A DNA stretch of 64,000 nucleotides from [Clostridium] aerotolerans DSM 5434. GTDB lineage: Bacteria > Bacillota > Clostridia > Lachnospirales > Lachnospiraceae. Location: positions 112,184-176,183 of the forward strand of contig NZ_JHWJ01000012.1 of assembly GCF_000687555.1 (NCBI RefSeq), in the 5' to 3' direction. The position numbers and the translations under genes are program-made. Of the stretch, positions 15,244-25,431 are shown piece by piece. The first letter of the stretch is position 1; each line of letters begins with the position of its first letter. The notes beneath the pieces are model-generated. The model did not search any database. It was not told the DNA's origin and saw nothing but the letters and a program-made list of their open reading frames with translations.

Positions 15244-16272
15244 TTAAGACAAAAGCAGGATTTCTTCTTTGGGAAACTGAATAAATAATGGTATATCTTC
15301 TTTTTTATCCTGTATGAGCCAGATTTGTTTGGAATCGCTTTCCTCCCCGTTATGGAAAATGACCTGACGCTCAAAGGGAGTATCCGTTACTCCTCTCAGC
15401 CTGATCTTCATGGTATTCTCTCCTGGCTGGCTTACGGGAATTAAGGTGTGCCCCCTGATTCCAATGTAGCCAATGGAATCCTCTATCCTTTCAGCTGTTT
15501 TAAGCCTTATGTTCCAGTCACAGGCATACAGCTCATAATCTCCCAGTCGTTCTATAGCTGAAATATTCTTACAGCCAGTCAGCCTTGCCGCTTCCATGGT
15601 GCCGGGATTTTGAAAGATATCTCTTGTATTTCCCTGGAGCAGGCTCTTTCCTTCTGACATGACCACCATTTGATTGCAAAAGGTATAGATTTCGTCTCTG
15701 GAATGGGATACCATGAGCACATCCTTTCCATAATCCCGGATAAACTCCAGCATCTCATTTTGTAATATATCCTTTAAGAATCCATCCAGAGCAGAAAATG
15801 GTTCATCCAGGAGAATGACTTCCGGAGTGCTTAAAAGCATACGGGCCAGTGCCACCCTCTGCTGCTGTCCCCCGGATAACTGGGAAGGATATCTCTTTTT
15901 TAAACCGGAAAGCTGAAACCTTTGTAAAATTTCATCAATGACCGGCCCTTTTTCCTTTTTCTTTCCGGGAATTACGATTCCTAAGTTATCTTCCACCGTC
16001 ATGGCAGGAAAGAGGGCGTAATTTTGAAACAGATATCCGATGTGACGGTCTCTGGCGGGAACATTGATGCCTTTCTTTGAATCAAAGAGCACTCTATCAT
16101 TTAACACAATACGGCCTTTATCTGGCTTCTCGATTCCAGCAATGCATTTTAATGTCATGCTTTTGCCGCAGCCGGACGCCCCTAAGATTCCCAGGCAGCC
16201 GCCGTCCATCTCAAATTCCACCTTCATCTGAAAGCCGGAAAACTTTTTACTGATATTTACCTGCAATGCCAT
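15244..16272 (-). CDS. modC: Molybdate ABC transporter ATPase
   Basis: 342 residues. ABC motifs in order: Walker A GASGCGKS (about 31-38), Q-loop FQNYALFP, signature LSGGQQQRVALARML, Walker B VILLDEPFSALD and the switch histidine in VSHSRDE. The C-terminal 110 residues (from about TGCKNISAIE) form a degenerate TOBE-like regulatory domain, which in ModC binds molybdate/oxyanion. It energises molybdate import with ModA and ModB, whose genes precede it; the gap to modB is one base. Confidence 0.92.
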   Translation of the reverse strand: MALQVNISKKFSGFQMKVEFEMDGGCLGILGASGCGKSMTLKCIAGIEKPDKGRIVLNDRVLFDSKKGINVPARDRHIGYLFQNYALFPAMTVEDNLGIVIPGKKKEKGPVIDEILQRFQLSGLKKRYPSQLSGGQQQRVALARMLLSTPEVILLDEPFSALDGFLKDILQNEMLEFIRDYGKDVLMVSHSRDEIYTFCNQMVVMSEGKSLLQGNTRDIFQNPGTMEAARLTGCKNISAIERLGDYELYACDWNIRLKTAERIEDSIGYIGIRGHTLIPVSQPGENTMKIRLRGVTDTPFERQVIFHNGEESDSKQIWLIQDKKEDIPLFIQFPKEEILLLS

Positions 16273-16273
16273 A

Positions 16274-16972
16274 TTATCTCCACCCGCTAAAATCCTTGCT
16301 GCCTTCCCCAGACACCAGATTAATAAGTACCACCATTAGAAACGATATGACAACAATCACAAGCACCCAGAATCCTGCTACCTCCCAGTTACCGGCTGCC
16401 ACCTCTGTGGCAATGGCCACAGAAATGGTCCGGGTCTTTCCAAGGATGTTTCCTGCCAGCATGGTGGTAGCCCCATACTCGCCAATGGCTCTTGAAAAGG
16501 AAAGTACAGTTCCTGATGCAAGTCCCGGCCCTGCCATGGGAACAATGATTTTCCAGAATATCTTCCGTTCCGATAGTCCCAGGGTCCGCCCCGCATAAAT
16601 CATGGTCACATCCACCTGTTCAAAAGCCGCTCTTGCATTACGGTACATGAGAGGAAAGGCGATGACAAAAGCAGCCATGACACATCCAAGCCAGGTCTGA
16701 ACCAGCTTCACCTCATAATGCTCCCATAAATAAGCACCAAGGGGCCGCCGCAGGCTGAACAGGAACAGGAGAATAAAACCGGCCACCGTAGGCGGAAGCA
16801 CCAGAGGGAGGGTAAGGATTCCATCTACAACAGACTTGGCCCGGTGGTTCAGCCTCATGACTCCCCTGGCCGCAGCCGTTCCCAGAAAAAAGGTGAGCAC
16901 CGTTGCCAGAATCCCCGATTTCAGAGAGAGAAACAGAGGACTGAAATCTATGGTATGTAGTAAAGTCTCCAT
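16274..16972 (-). CDS. modB: Molybdate ABC transporter permease
   Basis: 232 residues with five to six membrane segments and the ABC permease EAA-type loop AARTLGLSERKIFWKIIVPMAGPGL, followed by SFSRAIGEYGATTMLAGNI, characteristic of ModB/CysT. The ATG at 16970-16972 is chosen because GGAAAGGAG lies 10 bases upstream; a TTG start 7 codons earlier falls inside that site. It works between ModA and ModC. Confidence 0.93.
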   Translation of the reverse strand: METLLHTIDFSPLFLSLKSGILATVLTFFLGTAAARGVMRLNHRAKSVVDGILTLPLVLPPTVAGFILLFLFSLRRPLGAYLWEHYEVKLVQTWLGCVMAAFVIAFPLMYRNARAAFEQVDVTMIYAGRTLGLSERKIFWKIIVPMAGPGLASGTVLSFSRAIGEYGATTMLAGNILGKTRTISVAIATEVAAGNWEVAGFWVLVIVVISFLMVVLINLVSGEGSKDFSGWR

Positions 16973-17001
16973 GGCCTCTTCACTCCTTTCCAAGTATGTA
17001 T

Positions 17002-17889
17002 CTACTTATATAATTCAAATCCTGCATCCAAAAACAGTTTTTTCACCTCTTCCGATCCGGTCAAATATTGAAAGAATTCTTCTGCTGCCTCTTTTTCTGC
17101 CTGTGATGCCTCTTTATCCTCTGTAAGTCCTACGGGATAAATGGCCGGGTCAAGCATATCTTTTTCCACCGTTGCAATTACTTCCACTTTGTCGGCCATG
17201 GAAGCGGCGTCCGTGGCATACACGATTCCTACTTCATTGCTGCCTTCTGCTACGGCTGTGAGCACTGCGGTCACATTTGGTCCCTGGTTGATTTCCATTG
17301 CCATGACTTTGTCAAGAATCCCCATTTTCTCAAAAAGCTTTCTGGCATATTGGCCCACCGGCACGTCTTCCCCTGCAAGAGCGAGGCTGGAGGCATTTGT
17401 TATATTGTCAAATCCGGTCACTGTGGTTTTTCCGCCCTTTGGTTTTATGAGCACCATCTGATTGACCAGTAAATTCTTTACCGAATCTTCCTTTACAAAG
17501 CCACTCTTTTTAAGCTCATCCATCTGTTTGGTAGCCGCGGAAAAGAAGATATCACATCTGGCCCCTTCTTCAATCTGGGTCTTTAAGGTTCCGGAGCTGT
17601 CCGAATTGTAAATCACCGTAACTCCCGGATGCTTGCTTTCATATTCCTTTTTCACTTCTTCCATGGTATTTTTCAGACTTGCTGCAATGAATACGTATAG
17701 TTCTGCTGGCTTAGAAGCGGTTGTTTCTGTTTCTGTTACTGTTACTGCTTGTGTTACTGCTTCTGTTACTGTTTCTGTTTTCGTATCTGCCTTCCCGGTT
17801 TTTACATCTGCTGTTCCCTGACAGCCTGTGACCTGTAAGGCGGCAAATGCAGCCAGCAACAGGGCAAATAGTTTTTTACTTCTTTTCAT
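17002..17889 (-). CDS. modA: Molybdate-binding lipoprotein
   Basis: 295 residues. A lipoprotein signal peptide ends at the lipobox VTGC (C23). A Thr/Glu-rich low-complexity linker follows (about 33-58, many TET/TEA units), then the ModA fold: ELYVFIAASLKNTMEEV, NSDSSGTLKTQIEEG, DIFFSAATKQMD, and later NEVGIVYATDA. It captures molybdate outside the membrane for ModB/ModC. First gene of the mod operon; its leader contains three GTTC repeats spaced 20 bases apart (17932-17978). Confidence 0.92.
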   Translation of the reverse strand: MKRSKKLFALLLAAFAALQVTGCQGTADVKTGKADTKTETVTEAVTQAVTVTETETTASKPAELYVFIAASLKNTMEEVKKEYESKHPGVTVIYNSDSSGTLKTQIEEGARCDIFFSAATKQMDELKKSGFVKEDSVKNLLVNQMVLIKPKGGKTTVTGFDNITNASSLALAGEDVPVGQYARKLFEKMGILDKVMAMEINQGPNVTAVLTAVAEGSNEVGIVYATDAASMADKVEVIATVEKDMLDPAIYPVGLTEDKEASQAEKEAAEEFFQYLTGSEEVKKLFLDAGFELYK

Positions 17890-17924
17890 TTTTCTTCCTC
17901 CTGAATTTTATTTGAATAACATAG

Positions 17925-17980
17925 AAATGTTGTTCATTCTTATTGTGTTTTGTTCTGTCTTTTTCTGTTTCGTTCATTTT
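17925..17980 (-). promoter_or_regulatory. Three GTTC direct repeats at 20-bp spacing upstream of modA
   Basis: On the plus strand GTTC begins at 17932, 17952 and 17972, each preceded by a T/G-rich run (TGTT or TTTT) and followed by ATT or TGT. The exact 20-base period (about two helical turns) between modA and its divergent regulator suggests a multi-site operator, probably for the HTH protein at 18160. The link to that protein is inferred. Confidence 0.45.
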
Positions 17981-18087
17981 AGAAGATAATGGCATCAAAA
18001 TCAATGTTCATATATTCACAGTATATCAAGTTATAATCAGACACTTTTTATCAATATAGCACAATAGTTCGTCTGAATATCCTTTCA

Positions 18088-18115
18088 TTGACAATGATTC
18101 AAAATATGATATAAC
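18088..18115 (+). promoter_or_regulatory. Predicted promoter of the mod-linked regulator
   Basis: TTGACA, 16-base spacer, TATAAC, 44 bases upstream of the ATG at 18160. Confidence 0.5.
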
Positions 18116-18159
18116 TAATTATAACTGACAGTAACCATAAGAAATTAAGAGGGTCTTGT

Positions 18160-19167
18160 ATGGAGAAAATATACACGCCACAGGAAGTGGCAGACCGGCT
18201 GCTGATAAAGAAAGCAACGGTTTATGAGCTGATTAAACGGGGTGAACTGAACGCCACCAAAATAGGCAGACAGATAAGAGTCAGCCAGGAGCAGCTTGAC
18301 AGTTATTTAAAAGGATCTTCGAAATCGGCTGAAAGGTCCTACACTGAAAGGTCCTATGCCGAAAGGTCCTATATAGAGGAAGCTCTGCCACAGGTCACGG
18401 ATATTCCACGCTTTACTTCTGTATCAGGAGGCCAGCAGACGGATTATTTATTAAACAACAGCGGTCTTGTTATCAGCAGCCAGGAGTCCAGAGTGGTGGA
18501 ACTGCTCCGGGGACAGCTAGGTAAGGAAAGGAACAGCCTTCCCATATTACATTCTTATATGAATGATTATAACAGTTTGTACTCTCTGTATTATGAGAAG
18601 ACCCATCTGGCTCTTACCTGTTTTTTGTCTGATGGGGAGAGTTGGGATAGGAAACAGATTAAAAATCTAATGCCGGGAAAGGAAGTGGCGGTTCTTTCTG
18701 TGTGCAGTCTCTTATGGGGGTTTTATGTAAAAAAGGGAAACCCGCTTCTTCTTCGCTCCATGGATGATCTGACTCGTCCGGAAGTTCGTTTCTTAAACCG
18801 GGAGCTGGGAAGCGGCTCCCGTATGTATCTGGATTCTTCTCTGCTGGAAAAGAGGATTTCGAAAGATTTAATTTATGGATATGAAAAGGACTGTTTATCC
18901 AATATGTCAGCCGCCCATGGAGTCGCATCAGGGGCTGCCGATATAAGCATAGGGGATATCTCCCTGTTGTCCTCTTACCCTCAACTGGAATCTTTCCCCT
19001 TTGCTCATGGATTTCTTGATTTAGTTTTCCTTAAATCAGACTTAGACCACCCTGCGTTCCAGTCCATCTGCAACGCCGTGAATTCTGAAGAATTCAAAAG
19101 CAGTCTACAGCATTTTAAAGGCTATGATACAAGTCATACAGGTAACATCACCATAATTACAAATTAA
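18160..19167 (+). CDS. HTH (excisionase-type) regulator with periplasmic-binding-like sensor domain, probably molybdate-responsive
   Basis: 335 residues. Residues 1-50 are an excisionase/MerR-like helix-turn-helix (YTPQEVADRLLIKKATVYEL...IGRQIRVSQEQLDSYL). A Ser/Arg/Glu linker with three tandem ERSY units (about 58-71) follows. Residues about 95-320 resemble the PBP-like domain of ModA-type proteins (NNSGLVISSQE, then ADISIGDISLL and LDLVFLKSDLDHP). No signal peptide: a cytoplasmic one-component sensor. It is divergent from modABC and likely represses or activates it in response to molybdate or tungstate, replacing the classical ModE, which is absent. Its 3' end overlaps the convergent MFS gene by 4 bases. 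Confidence 0.75.
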   Translation: MEKIYTPQEVADRLLIKKATVYELIKRGELNATKIGRQIRVSQEQLDSYLKGSSKSAERSYTERSYAERSYIEEALPQVTDIPRFTSVSGGQQTDYLLNNSGLVISSQESRVVELLRGQLGKERNSLPILHSYMNDYNSLYSLYYEKTHLALTCFLSDGESWDRKQIKNLMPGKEVAVLSVCSLLWGFYVKKGNPLLLRSMDDLTRPEVRFLNRELGSGSRMYLDSSLLEKRISKDLIYGYEKDCLSNMSAAHGVASGAADISIGDISLLSSYPQLESFPFAHGFLDLVFLKSDLDHPAFQSICNAVNSEEFKSSLQHFKGYDTSHTGNITIITN

Positions 19168-20324
19168 ATCTCCAGTCTTCGCCCCTCCCTCCGATAAAAC
19201 AGATAAAACATCATGGCTCCAGCCAGGCAAAGAATGGCTCCACAGCCCATAGCCCAGGAAATATTTTTTTGTGCGGCCTGTCCGAAGATCACATTGGTGA
19301 CAACACCCGTCCCCTCAAGAAGCACGGCATAAATACTTAGAGCGGTAGCCCGGTCCTCGGTTTTTATGCGGCGGTTCTGCAACTGGGTGGAAAATGGTGC
19401 AAAAAGACTGGCACATAGACGCAACATGACAATGGCTGCTACCGATACCACCGCCTGACTGGTCACAGCCAATACCACACAGGATATCCCTCCGCCAAGA
19501 AACATGGTCAGACTAAAAGAGATTCCTCCCATCTTTTTCGTAAACCAGTGAGACCACATCCCAGCCATTCCGCATAAGGTGACCAGAATATAGATAAGTC
19601 CCATTGTTTTTACATCTATCCCTGCTTTCACGTATTGAATCTGATTTAAAAATACGGTAATCGTCTGGTTCGTTTCAGCCAAAAGTCCCATGCCAATGAC
19701 TGCCAGAAGAAACCGTCTATCCGCCACTGTTGCCAAAAATACACGTATAAAATTCTGATTGTTCCCTCTCCCTAATTCTGCAGGTTTCACCTCCCGAATT
19801 CCAAAAGCCAGCGCTGCTGCTGCCCCATAAGAGACCATGGTCAAAAATCCAGCCAGCCGGTAATTTTCTCCAATGGATACAGAATACAAAAGAGAAGCAC
19901 CCAATAGTCCAGCCATATTAAAAAACTGATAAATCCCGAATACCTTCTGGCTCTCCTCTTCCTTACAGGACAAATACAGAAGGCTCACGTCACACCCGGA
20001 GAATCCAGCCAACACTACACTAAGTAAAATCCGCTCCAATAAAAAATCGAAAAAGCTGTCTGCTCTCCAGAATACAATTTTTGACAGAAAATAAATTCCT
20101 GAGCAGACAATCAATGTTTTCCGATATCCAATCCGGTCAGCCACCATGCCCCAGGGCATCTCAAGGCCAATGCAAAGCGCCAGGCTTAAGCTTTCGATTA
20201 AGGTGATCTGTAAAACGCTCACCCCTGCTGCCTGCCGGTAAAGGGTCGCAATTGGTCCATAAAATACCATTCCATGTAAAAAAGAAATGGCAAACATAAT
20301 ATATATATTTCGTCTCGTTTTCAT
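19164..20324 (-). CDS. Major facilitator superfamily transporter
   Basis: About 386 residues from ATG 20322-20324 (MKTRRNIYIMFAISFLHGM), with about 12 hydrophobic segments and an MFS loop 2-3 signature (GMVADRIGYRKTLIVCSG). The layout resembles drug-efflux type MFS carriers; the substrate cannot be told. A GGGAG site precedes the chosen ATG by 11 bases; a start 27 codons upstream would add a charged, non-MFS extension. It is divergent from the BlaI-like repressor gene. Confidence 0.8.
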   Translation of the reverse strand: MKTRRNIYIMFAISFLHGMVFYGPIATLYRQAAGVSVLQITLIESLSLALCIGLEMPWGMVADRIGYRKTLIVCSGIYFLSKIVFWRADSFFDFLLERILLSVVLAGFSGCDVSLLYLSCKEEESQKVFGIYQFFNMAGLLGASLLYSVSIGENYRLAGFLTMVSYGAAAALAFGIREVKPAELGRGNNQNFIRVFLATVADRRFLLAVIGMGLLAETNQTITVFLNQIQYVKAGIDVKTMGLIYILVTLCGMAGMWSHWFTKKMGGISFSLTMFLGGGISCVVLAVTSQAVVSVAAIVMLRLCASLFAPFSTQLQNRRIKTEDRATALSIYAVLLEGTGVVTNVIFGQAAQKNISWAMGCGAILCLAGAMMFYLFYRREGRRLEI

Positions 20325-20508
20325 TTTCTCTATTTCTCCCTGTTTTTTCCTACGAAAAATAAGCCCTGCTCTGCAGCGCCTGTTTAGACTCATATTCGCA
20401 ATCAACTACGTGGGATCGTTTAAGAGAAACATGAAACGTGACATGGTAATCAGACCTTCCTGAATTTTTCAAATATTATAACACACCATACAAGACGTGT
20501 AAAGAGTA

Positions 20509-20538
20509 TTGACATCCCCCTCTCCCTCTTTGTATAAT
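20509..20538 (+). promoter_or_regulatory. blaI-blaR1 promoter
   Basis: TTGACA, 18-base spacer, TATAAT: near-consensus vegetative promoter 36 bases upstream of the BlaI-like start. Confidence 0.8.
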
Positions 20539-20545
20539 GTATGTA

Positions 20546-20557
20546 TTACAGTTGTAA
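20546..20557 (+). promoter_or_regulatory. BlaI/MecI-type operator
   Basis: Perfect dyad TTACA-GT-TGTAA, the known core of BlaI/MecI operators, placed just after the -10 box, around the transcription start. Supports autorepression of blaI-blaR1. Confidence 0.75.
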
Positions 20558-20573
20558 GAATAGGAGATTTTCA

Positions 20574-20957
20574 ATGAACCATCTGCCTCAGATTTCCGAA
20601 GCTGAATATGAAGTAATGAAGGTGCTGTGGAAACATGCCCCCATCAACACCAATGAAGTGACAGACATGCTTACAAAGACCATTGGCTGGAATCCCAAGA
20701 CAATACACACACTTTTAAAGCGTCTGGCCCAAAAGGGTGCCATTACCTATGAAAAGGAAGGTCGTGTCTTTGTCTATACTCCTGTGGTCAAGGAAGACGA
20801 ATATCTAAAAAAGGCCAACGACCACTTTTTAAACCGCTTTTATAATGGCAAGATTTCCAGCATGGTGACCAATTATATGAACAGTGAGCAACTGGAACAG
20901 GACGAACTGGAGGAACTGAGAAAGCTTTTGTTTAACGGAAACAGGGAGGACCGCTGA
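20574..20957 (+). CDS. blaI: BlaI/MecI-family transcriptional repressor
   Basis: 127 residues. Winged helix (ISEAEYEVMKVLWKHAPINTNEV ... WNPKTIHTLLKRLAQKGAI) followed by a dimerisation tail (FYNGKISSMVTNYM...LEELRKLL). BlaI/MecI proteins bind TACA-N2-TGTA dyads and are cleaved after BlaR1/MecR1 senses beta-lactams. The ATG at 20574 follows AGGAG by 7 bases; the ORF could extend 11 codons upstream, through the operator. It is separated from blaR1 by one base. Confidence 0.9.
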   Translation: MNHLPQISEAEYEVMKVLWKHAPINTNEVTDMLTKTIGWNPKTIHTLLKRLAQKGAITYEKEGRVFVYTPVVKEDEYLKKANDHFLNRFYNGKISSMVTNYMNSEQLEQDELEELRKLLFNGNREDR

Positions 20958-20958
20958 C

Positions 20959-22749
20959 ATGCCCTATTCTTTTATGGCACGCCTTTTCCTAAACAGCCTG
21001 GCCATCCCTCTATTCTTCATCCTCATCCTCTGTATGAGGAAATTTCTGGGCAGCCATTTAACCAGCAGAGATCGATACCGTTTATGGTTCCCCTTTCTGC
21101 TTCTTTTAACGTTTCCATTTCTCCATTTCCTCCACCTTGAGACGTATACAGAATATCTGCCTTCTCATCTTTTTTGGGGAATCCAGCCTAAGGAAGCCCC
21201 TCCCATATCTCCAGACGTTTATGAAACAGCAGTTTCTGGAAAGGACCTGTTTTTAGATTTTTCTATTTCAGTGATTTGCAATACCCCTTCCATTCTGCCT
21301 GTGATTCTATTTGTTTTGTGGGCTGTTGGTGTGGTATTTATGACAATGGTCACCTTGTATAGTCATCAACAGGTCAGACGGCTAAAGAAATCGTCCCTTC
21401 TGCTACAGAATGAAAGAATACGGGCCTTGTTTGAATCCTGTTTAAGAGAATCCGGTATTCGAAGAGAAATACCTATCTACAGCAGTGCCTATGTGAAATC
21501 TCCCATTGCAGTAGGTGTCTTATTTCCTTCCGTCATCGTTCCGATCCATATACTTTCCGATATGCCGGAAAAGGATATCCGCTATATCCTGCTTCATGAA
21601 CTTTCTCATTGCAGACATAAGGATCTTTTGGTCAGCCAGTTGATGGCCCTGGCCCAGATTGTCTATTGGTTTCATCCTGTGGTATGGCTGGCTTTTAAAA
21701 CCATGGAACATGACCGGGAAATCGCCTGTGACGCTTCCGTCCTTTCCATGCTTCCACCGGAGCAGTATCTGGACTATGGAAATACCTTAATTAACTTTGC
21801 AGAAAAACTCTCCCGTTTCCCCTATTGCGCCACAGGGATTGGAGGATCAAAAAAGGAAATTCGTAAGCGTATTATAAGCATTGCCAGCTTTCAAAAGGAA
21901 ACCAAGAAGCATAGAATGAAAAGCGGAGTCATTGTTATTGCAACTGCCTTATTCATAGCTTTCTTGTCCCCTTATCTTTCTGCAGGCGCCGCCTATGATG
22001 GCAACTATGAATTTCACGGTGAGAATATCAATAAGCTGGAGCTTGAATCCTGTTTTTGCGGCAAAAAGGGCAGTTTCGTCTTATATAAAATAAACTCGGA
22101 CCAATACTCCATTTACAACGAAGACGAGGTGACCAAAAGAATCTCCCCGGATTCCACCTATAAAATATACAGCGCTTTAGCCGCACTGGAAGAAGGCGTC
22201 ATTGCCCCTTCCTCCTCTAAACTTCCATGGAACGGGAACGCATATCCCTATGAAGCCTGGAATGAGGACCAGACTCTTAACAGCGCCATGAAATATTCGG
22301 TAAGCTGGTATTTTACTGAATTGGACAAACAAACCGGATTAAATACATTAAAGAAATACTTTCAGTCCATGGGCTACGGTAATTCTGATTTCAGTGGTGG
22401 CTTAGGACGTTTCTGGGCGGAATCCACCTTGAAGATATCCCCAGTGGAACAAGTAGAGCTTTTGACACGCTTCTACCAGGGAGATTTAAACGTTTCCCCT
22501 GAAAATCAAAGAGCCGTTAAGGATTCTTTATTTATCTCTTCCTCAAACGGAGCTTCCCTGTATGGCAAAACCGGAACCGGGGCTGTAAATGGTAAACAGG
22601 TAAATGGGTGGTTCATCGGGTTCGTGGAAGCGGCTGAGGAGACCTATGTGTTTGCGACCAATATCCAGGATACAGATTCTGCCAGCGGAAGCGCTGCTGC
22701 AAAAATTACACTGGAAATTCTTAATGAAAAAAATATTTATGGGAATTAA
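20959..22749 (+). CDS. blaR1: BlaR1/MecR1-type beta-lactam sensor protease
   Basis: 596 residues. N-terminal membrane segments, an M56 metallopeptidase domain with HELSH (213-217) and downstream EIACDASVL (zinc ligands), another membrane segment (about 322-342), and an extracellular class D beta-lactamase-like sensor. The sensor motifs are complete: S399-T-Y-K402 (the acylated serine), S447-V-S449, and K537-T-G539. Acylation by a beta-lactam triggers the protease and loss of BlaI. No beta-lactamase gene follows; the likely regulated target is the PBP operon at 28555-33546. Confidence 0.92.
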   Translation: MPYSFMARLFLNSLAIPLFFILILCMRKFLGSHLTSRDRYRLWFPFLLLLTFPFLHFLHLETYTEYLPSHLFWGIQPKEAPPISPDVYETAVSGKDLFLDFSISVICNTPSILPVILFVLWAVGVVFMTMVTLYSHQQVRRLKKSSLLLQNERIRALFESCLRESGIRREIPIYSSAYVKSPIAVGVLFPSVIVPIHILSDMPEKDIRYILLHELSHCRHKDLLVSQLMALAQIVYWFHPVVWLAFKTMEHDREIACDASVLSMLPPEQYLDYGNTLINFAEKLSRFPYCATGIGGSKKEIRKRIISIASFQKETKKHRMKSGVIVIATALFIAFLSPYLSAGAAYDGNYEFHGENINKLELESCFCGKKGSFVLYKINSDQYSIYNEDEVTKRISPDSTYKIYSALAALEEGVIAPSSSKLPWNGNAYPYEAWNEDQTLNSAMKYSVSWYFTELDKQTGLNTLKKYFQSMGYGNSDFSGGLGRFWAESTLKISPVEQVELLTRFYQGDLNVSPENQRAVKDSLFISSSNGASLYGKTGTGAVNGKQVNGWFIGFVEAAEETYVFATNIQDTDSASGSAAAKITLEILNEKNIYGN

Positions 22750-22863
22750 TAAGGGACAAAGTCAATGATTATAAAATCACATATATGTGTATCAATAATC
22801 GATACTATATTTTTATCCTTGCTCATGGTATTTTATAAAAATAAGAATTTGTAGGTATAGATA

Positions 22864-23901
22864 ATGAAAAAGAAATCGTTAAAGATAATTAAAATTATAC
22901 TCATAATAATACTTTTATTTATAGTCATTCGATTGTTTCATCCAACGTGGACGCCTTTCATTAAAGGTGAAAACAGCATTAGTGAATTAACCAAAGTTAC
23001 TATAAATGGAGTGGGCTTAGAGGTGATGATACGGGGAAATGATAGAAACAATCCCGTTCTGATATTTGTTCACGGCGGACCTTGTTGTTCTGAAATTCCG
23101 TATGTAAGAAAGTATCAGAAACATTTAGAAAAGGATTTCACTATAGTACATTACGACCAGCGAGGGAGTGGAAAATCATATAAGTTTGGAGAAGATTATT
23201 CCATGGTGACTGCTGCTACTCATACCAATGATTTAATTGCGCTGACAGAATACATGAAAGAATACCTGGGAAAGGAACAGGTTATCCTTATCGGACATTC
23301 CTACGGAACCTATATTGCAACAATGGCTGCATCACAGAGACCAGATTTATATCAGGCATATATAGGAATTGGGCAAATGTCAAACACAATTGAAAGCGAA
23401 TTAAGCAGCTTGGCAAAATGCCTTACAGCGGCTGAAAATGCTGGAAATGAAACGGATGTTAAATATCTTAAAAGCTTAGAAACGGCAATATCAAATGGCG
23501 AAAGCATTACACCAAGAAGTTATGTTCGCAAATACGGTTTCGCAGCAAGAAAAATAGATGATAATGGCGATTATTTGAAAGGCTTTTTATTTGGAACAGA
23601 ATATAATTTGCTTGATGCCATTCGGTTTTATACAGCTTCCATAAAATATCAGGACGCTTTGATTATGGAAGCATTGGACAATCCTATTACTGGCATAGTA
23701 ACAGAAATCAAGATACCTGTTTATTTTGTAATGGGTAAATACGATGGCATGACATCTCCTGAGACAGCAGAAAACTATTTAAATAGTATCACTGGAGAAG
23801 GAACAAAGGAACTTACACTATTTGATGAATCAGCACATTATCCTCAATTCGAAGAAGAGGAAAAATTTCATCAATGGATGAAAGATATTTTTTGTAATTA
23901 G
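22864..23901 (+). CDS. Alpha/beta hydrolase, proline iminopeptidase-like, membrane-anchored
   Basis: 345 residues. An N-terminal membrane segment (about 5-24) precedes an alpha/beta hydrolase fold: oxyanion motif FVHGGPCCSE, HYDQRGSGKS, nucleophile elbow GHSYGTY, a late Asp (MGKYDGMT) and the His in ESAHYPQFEE. This pattern is that of S33 prolyl aminopeptidases, though the substrate is unproven. The gene is markedly AT-rich compared with its neighbours and has only a weak ribosome binding site, which hints at separate origin. It lies downstream of blaR1 but 114 bases away. Confidence 0.8.
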   Translation: MKKKSLKIIKIILIIILLFIVIRLFHPTWTPFIKGENSISELTKVTINGVGLEVMIRGNDRNNPVLIFVHGGPCCSEIPYVRKYQKHLEKDFTIVHYDQRGSGKSYKFGEDYSMVTAATHTNDLIALTEYMKEYLGKEQVILIGHSYGTYIATMAASQRPDLYQAYIGIGQMSNTIESELSSLAKCLTAAENAGNETDVKYLKSLETAISNGESITPRSYVRKYGFAARKIDDNGDYLKGFLFGTEYNLLDAIRFYTASIKYQDALIMEALDNPITGIVTEIKIPVYFVMGKYDGMTSPETAENYLNSITGEGTKELTLFDESAHYPQFEEEEKFHQWMKDIFCN

Positions 23902-23937
23902 CCGCCAACGAATTCCAATTGAATTTGTTGATAGTCT

Positions 23938-23970
23938 AAAGGGAGGACCATTCTGGCCCTCCCCTTTATA
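23938..23970. terminator. Bidirectional terminator between convergent genes
   Basis: Stem AAAGGGAGG with CCTCCCCTTT around the loop, one bulge, flanked by A and T runs. Serves the hydrolase gene (+) and the phospho-beta-glucosidase gene (-). Confidence 0.7.
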
Positions 23971-24003
23971 TGATTCTCCCCTTATTTTGTTACATCTGGT
24001 GCT

Positions 24004-25431
<1,428 letters not shown>

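Noticed and set aside
14818..15288. Plus-strand open frame of 156 codons over mop
   Set aside because: Antisense to mop, its promoter and terminator; low-complexity Leu/Pro/Arg product without family signature.
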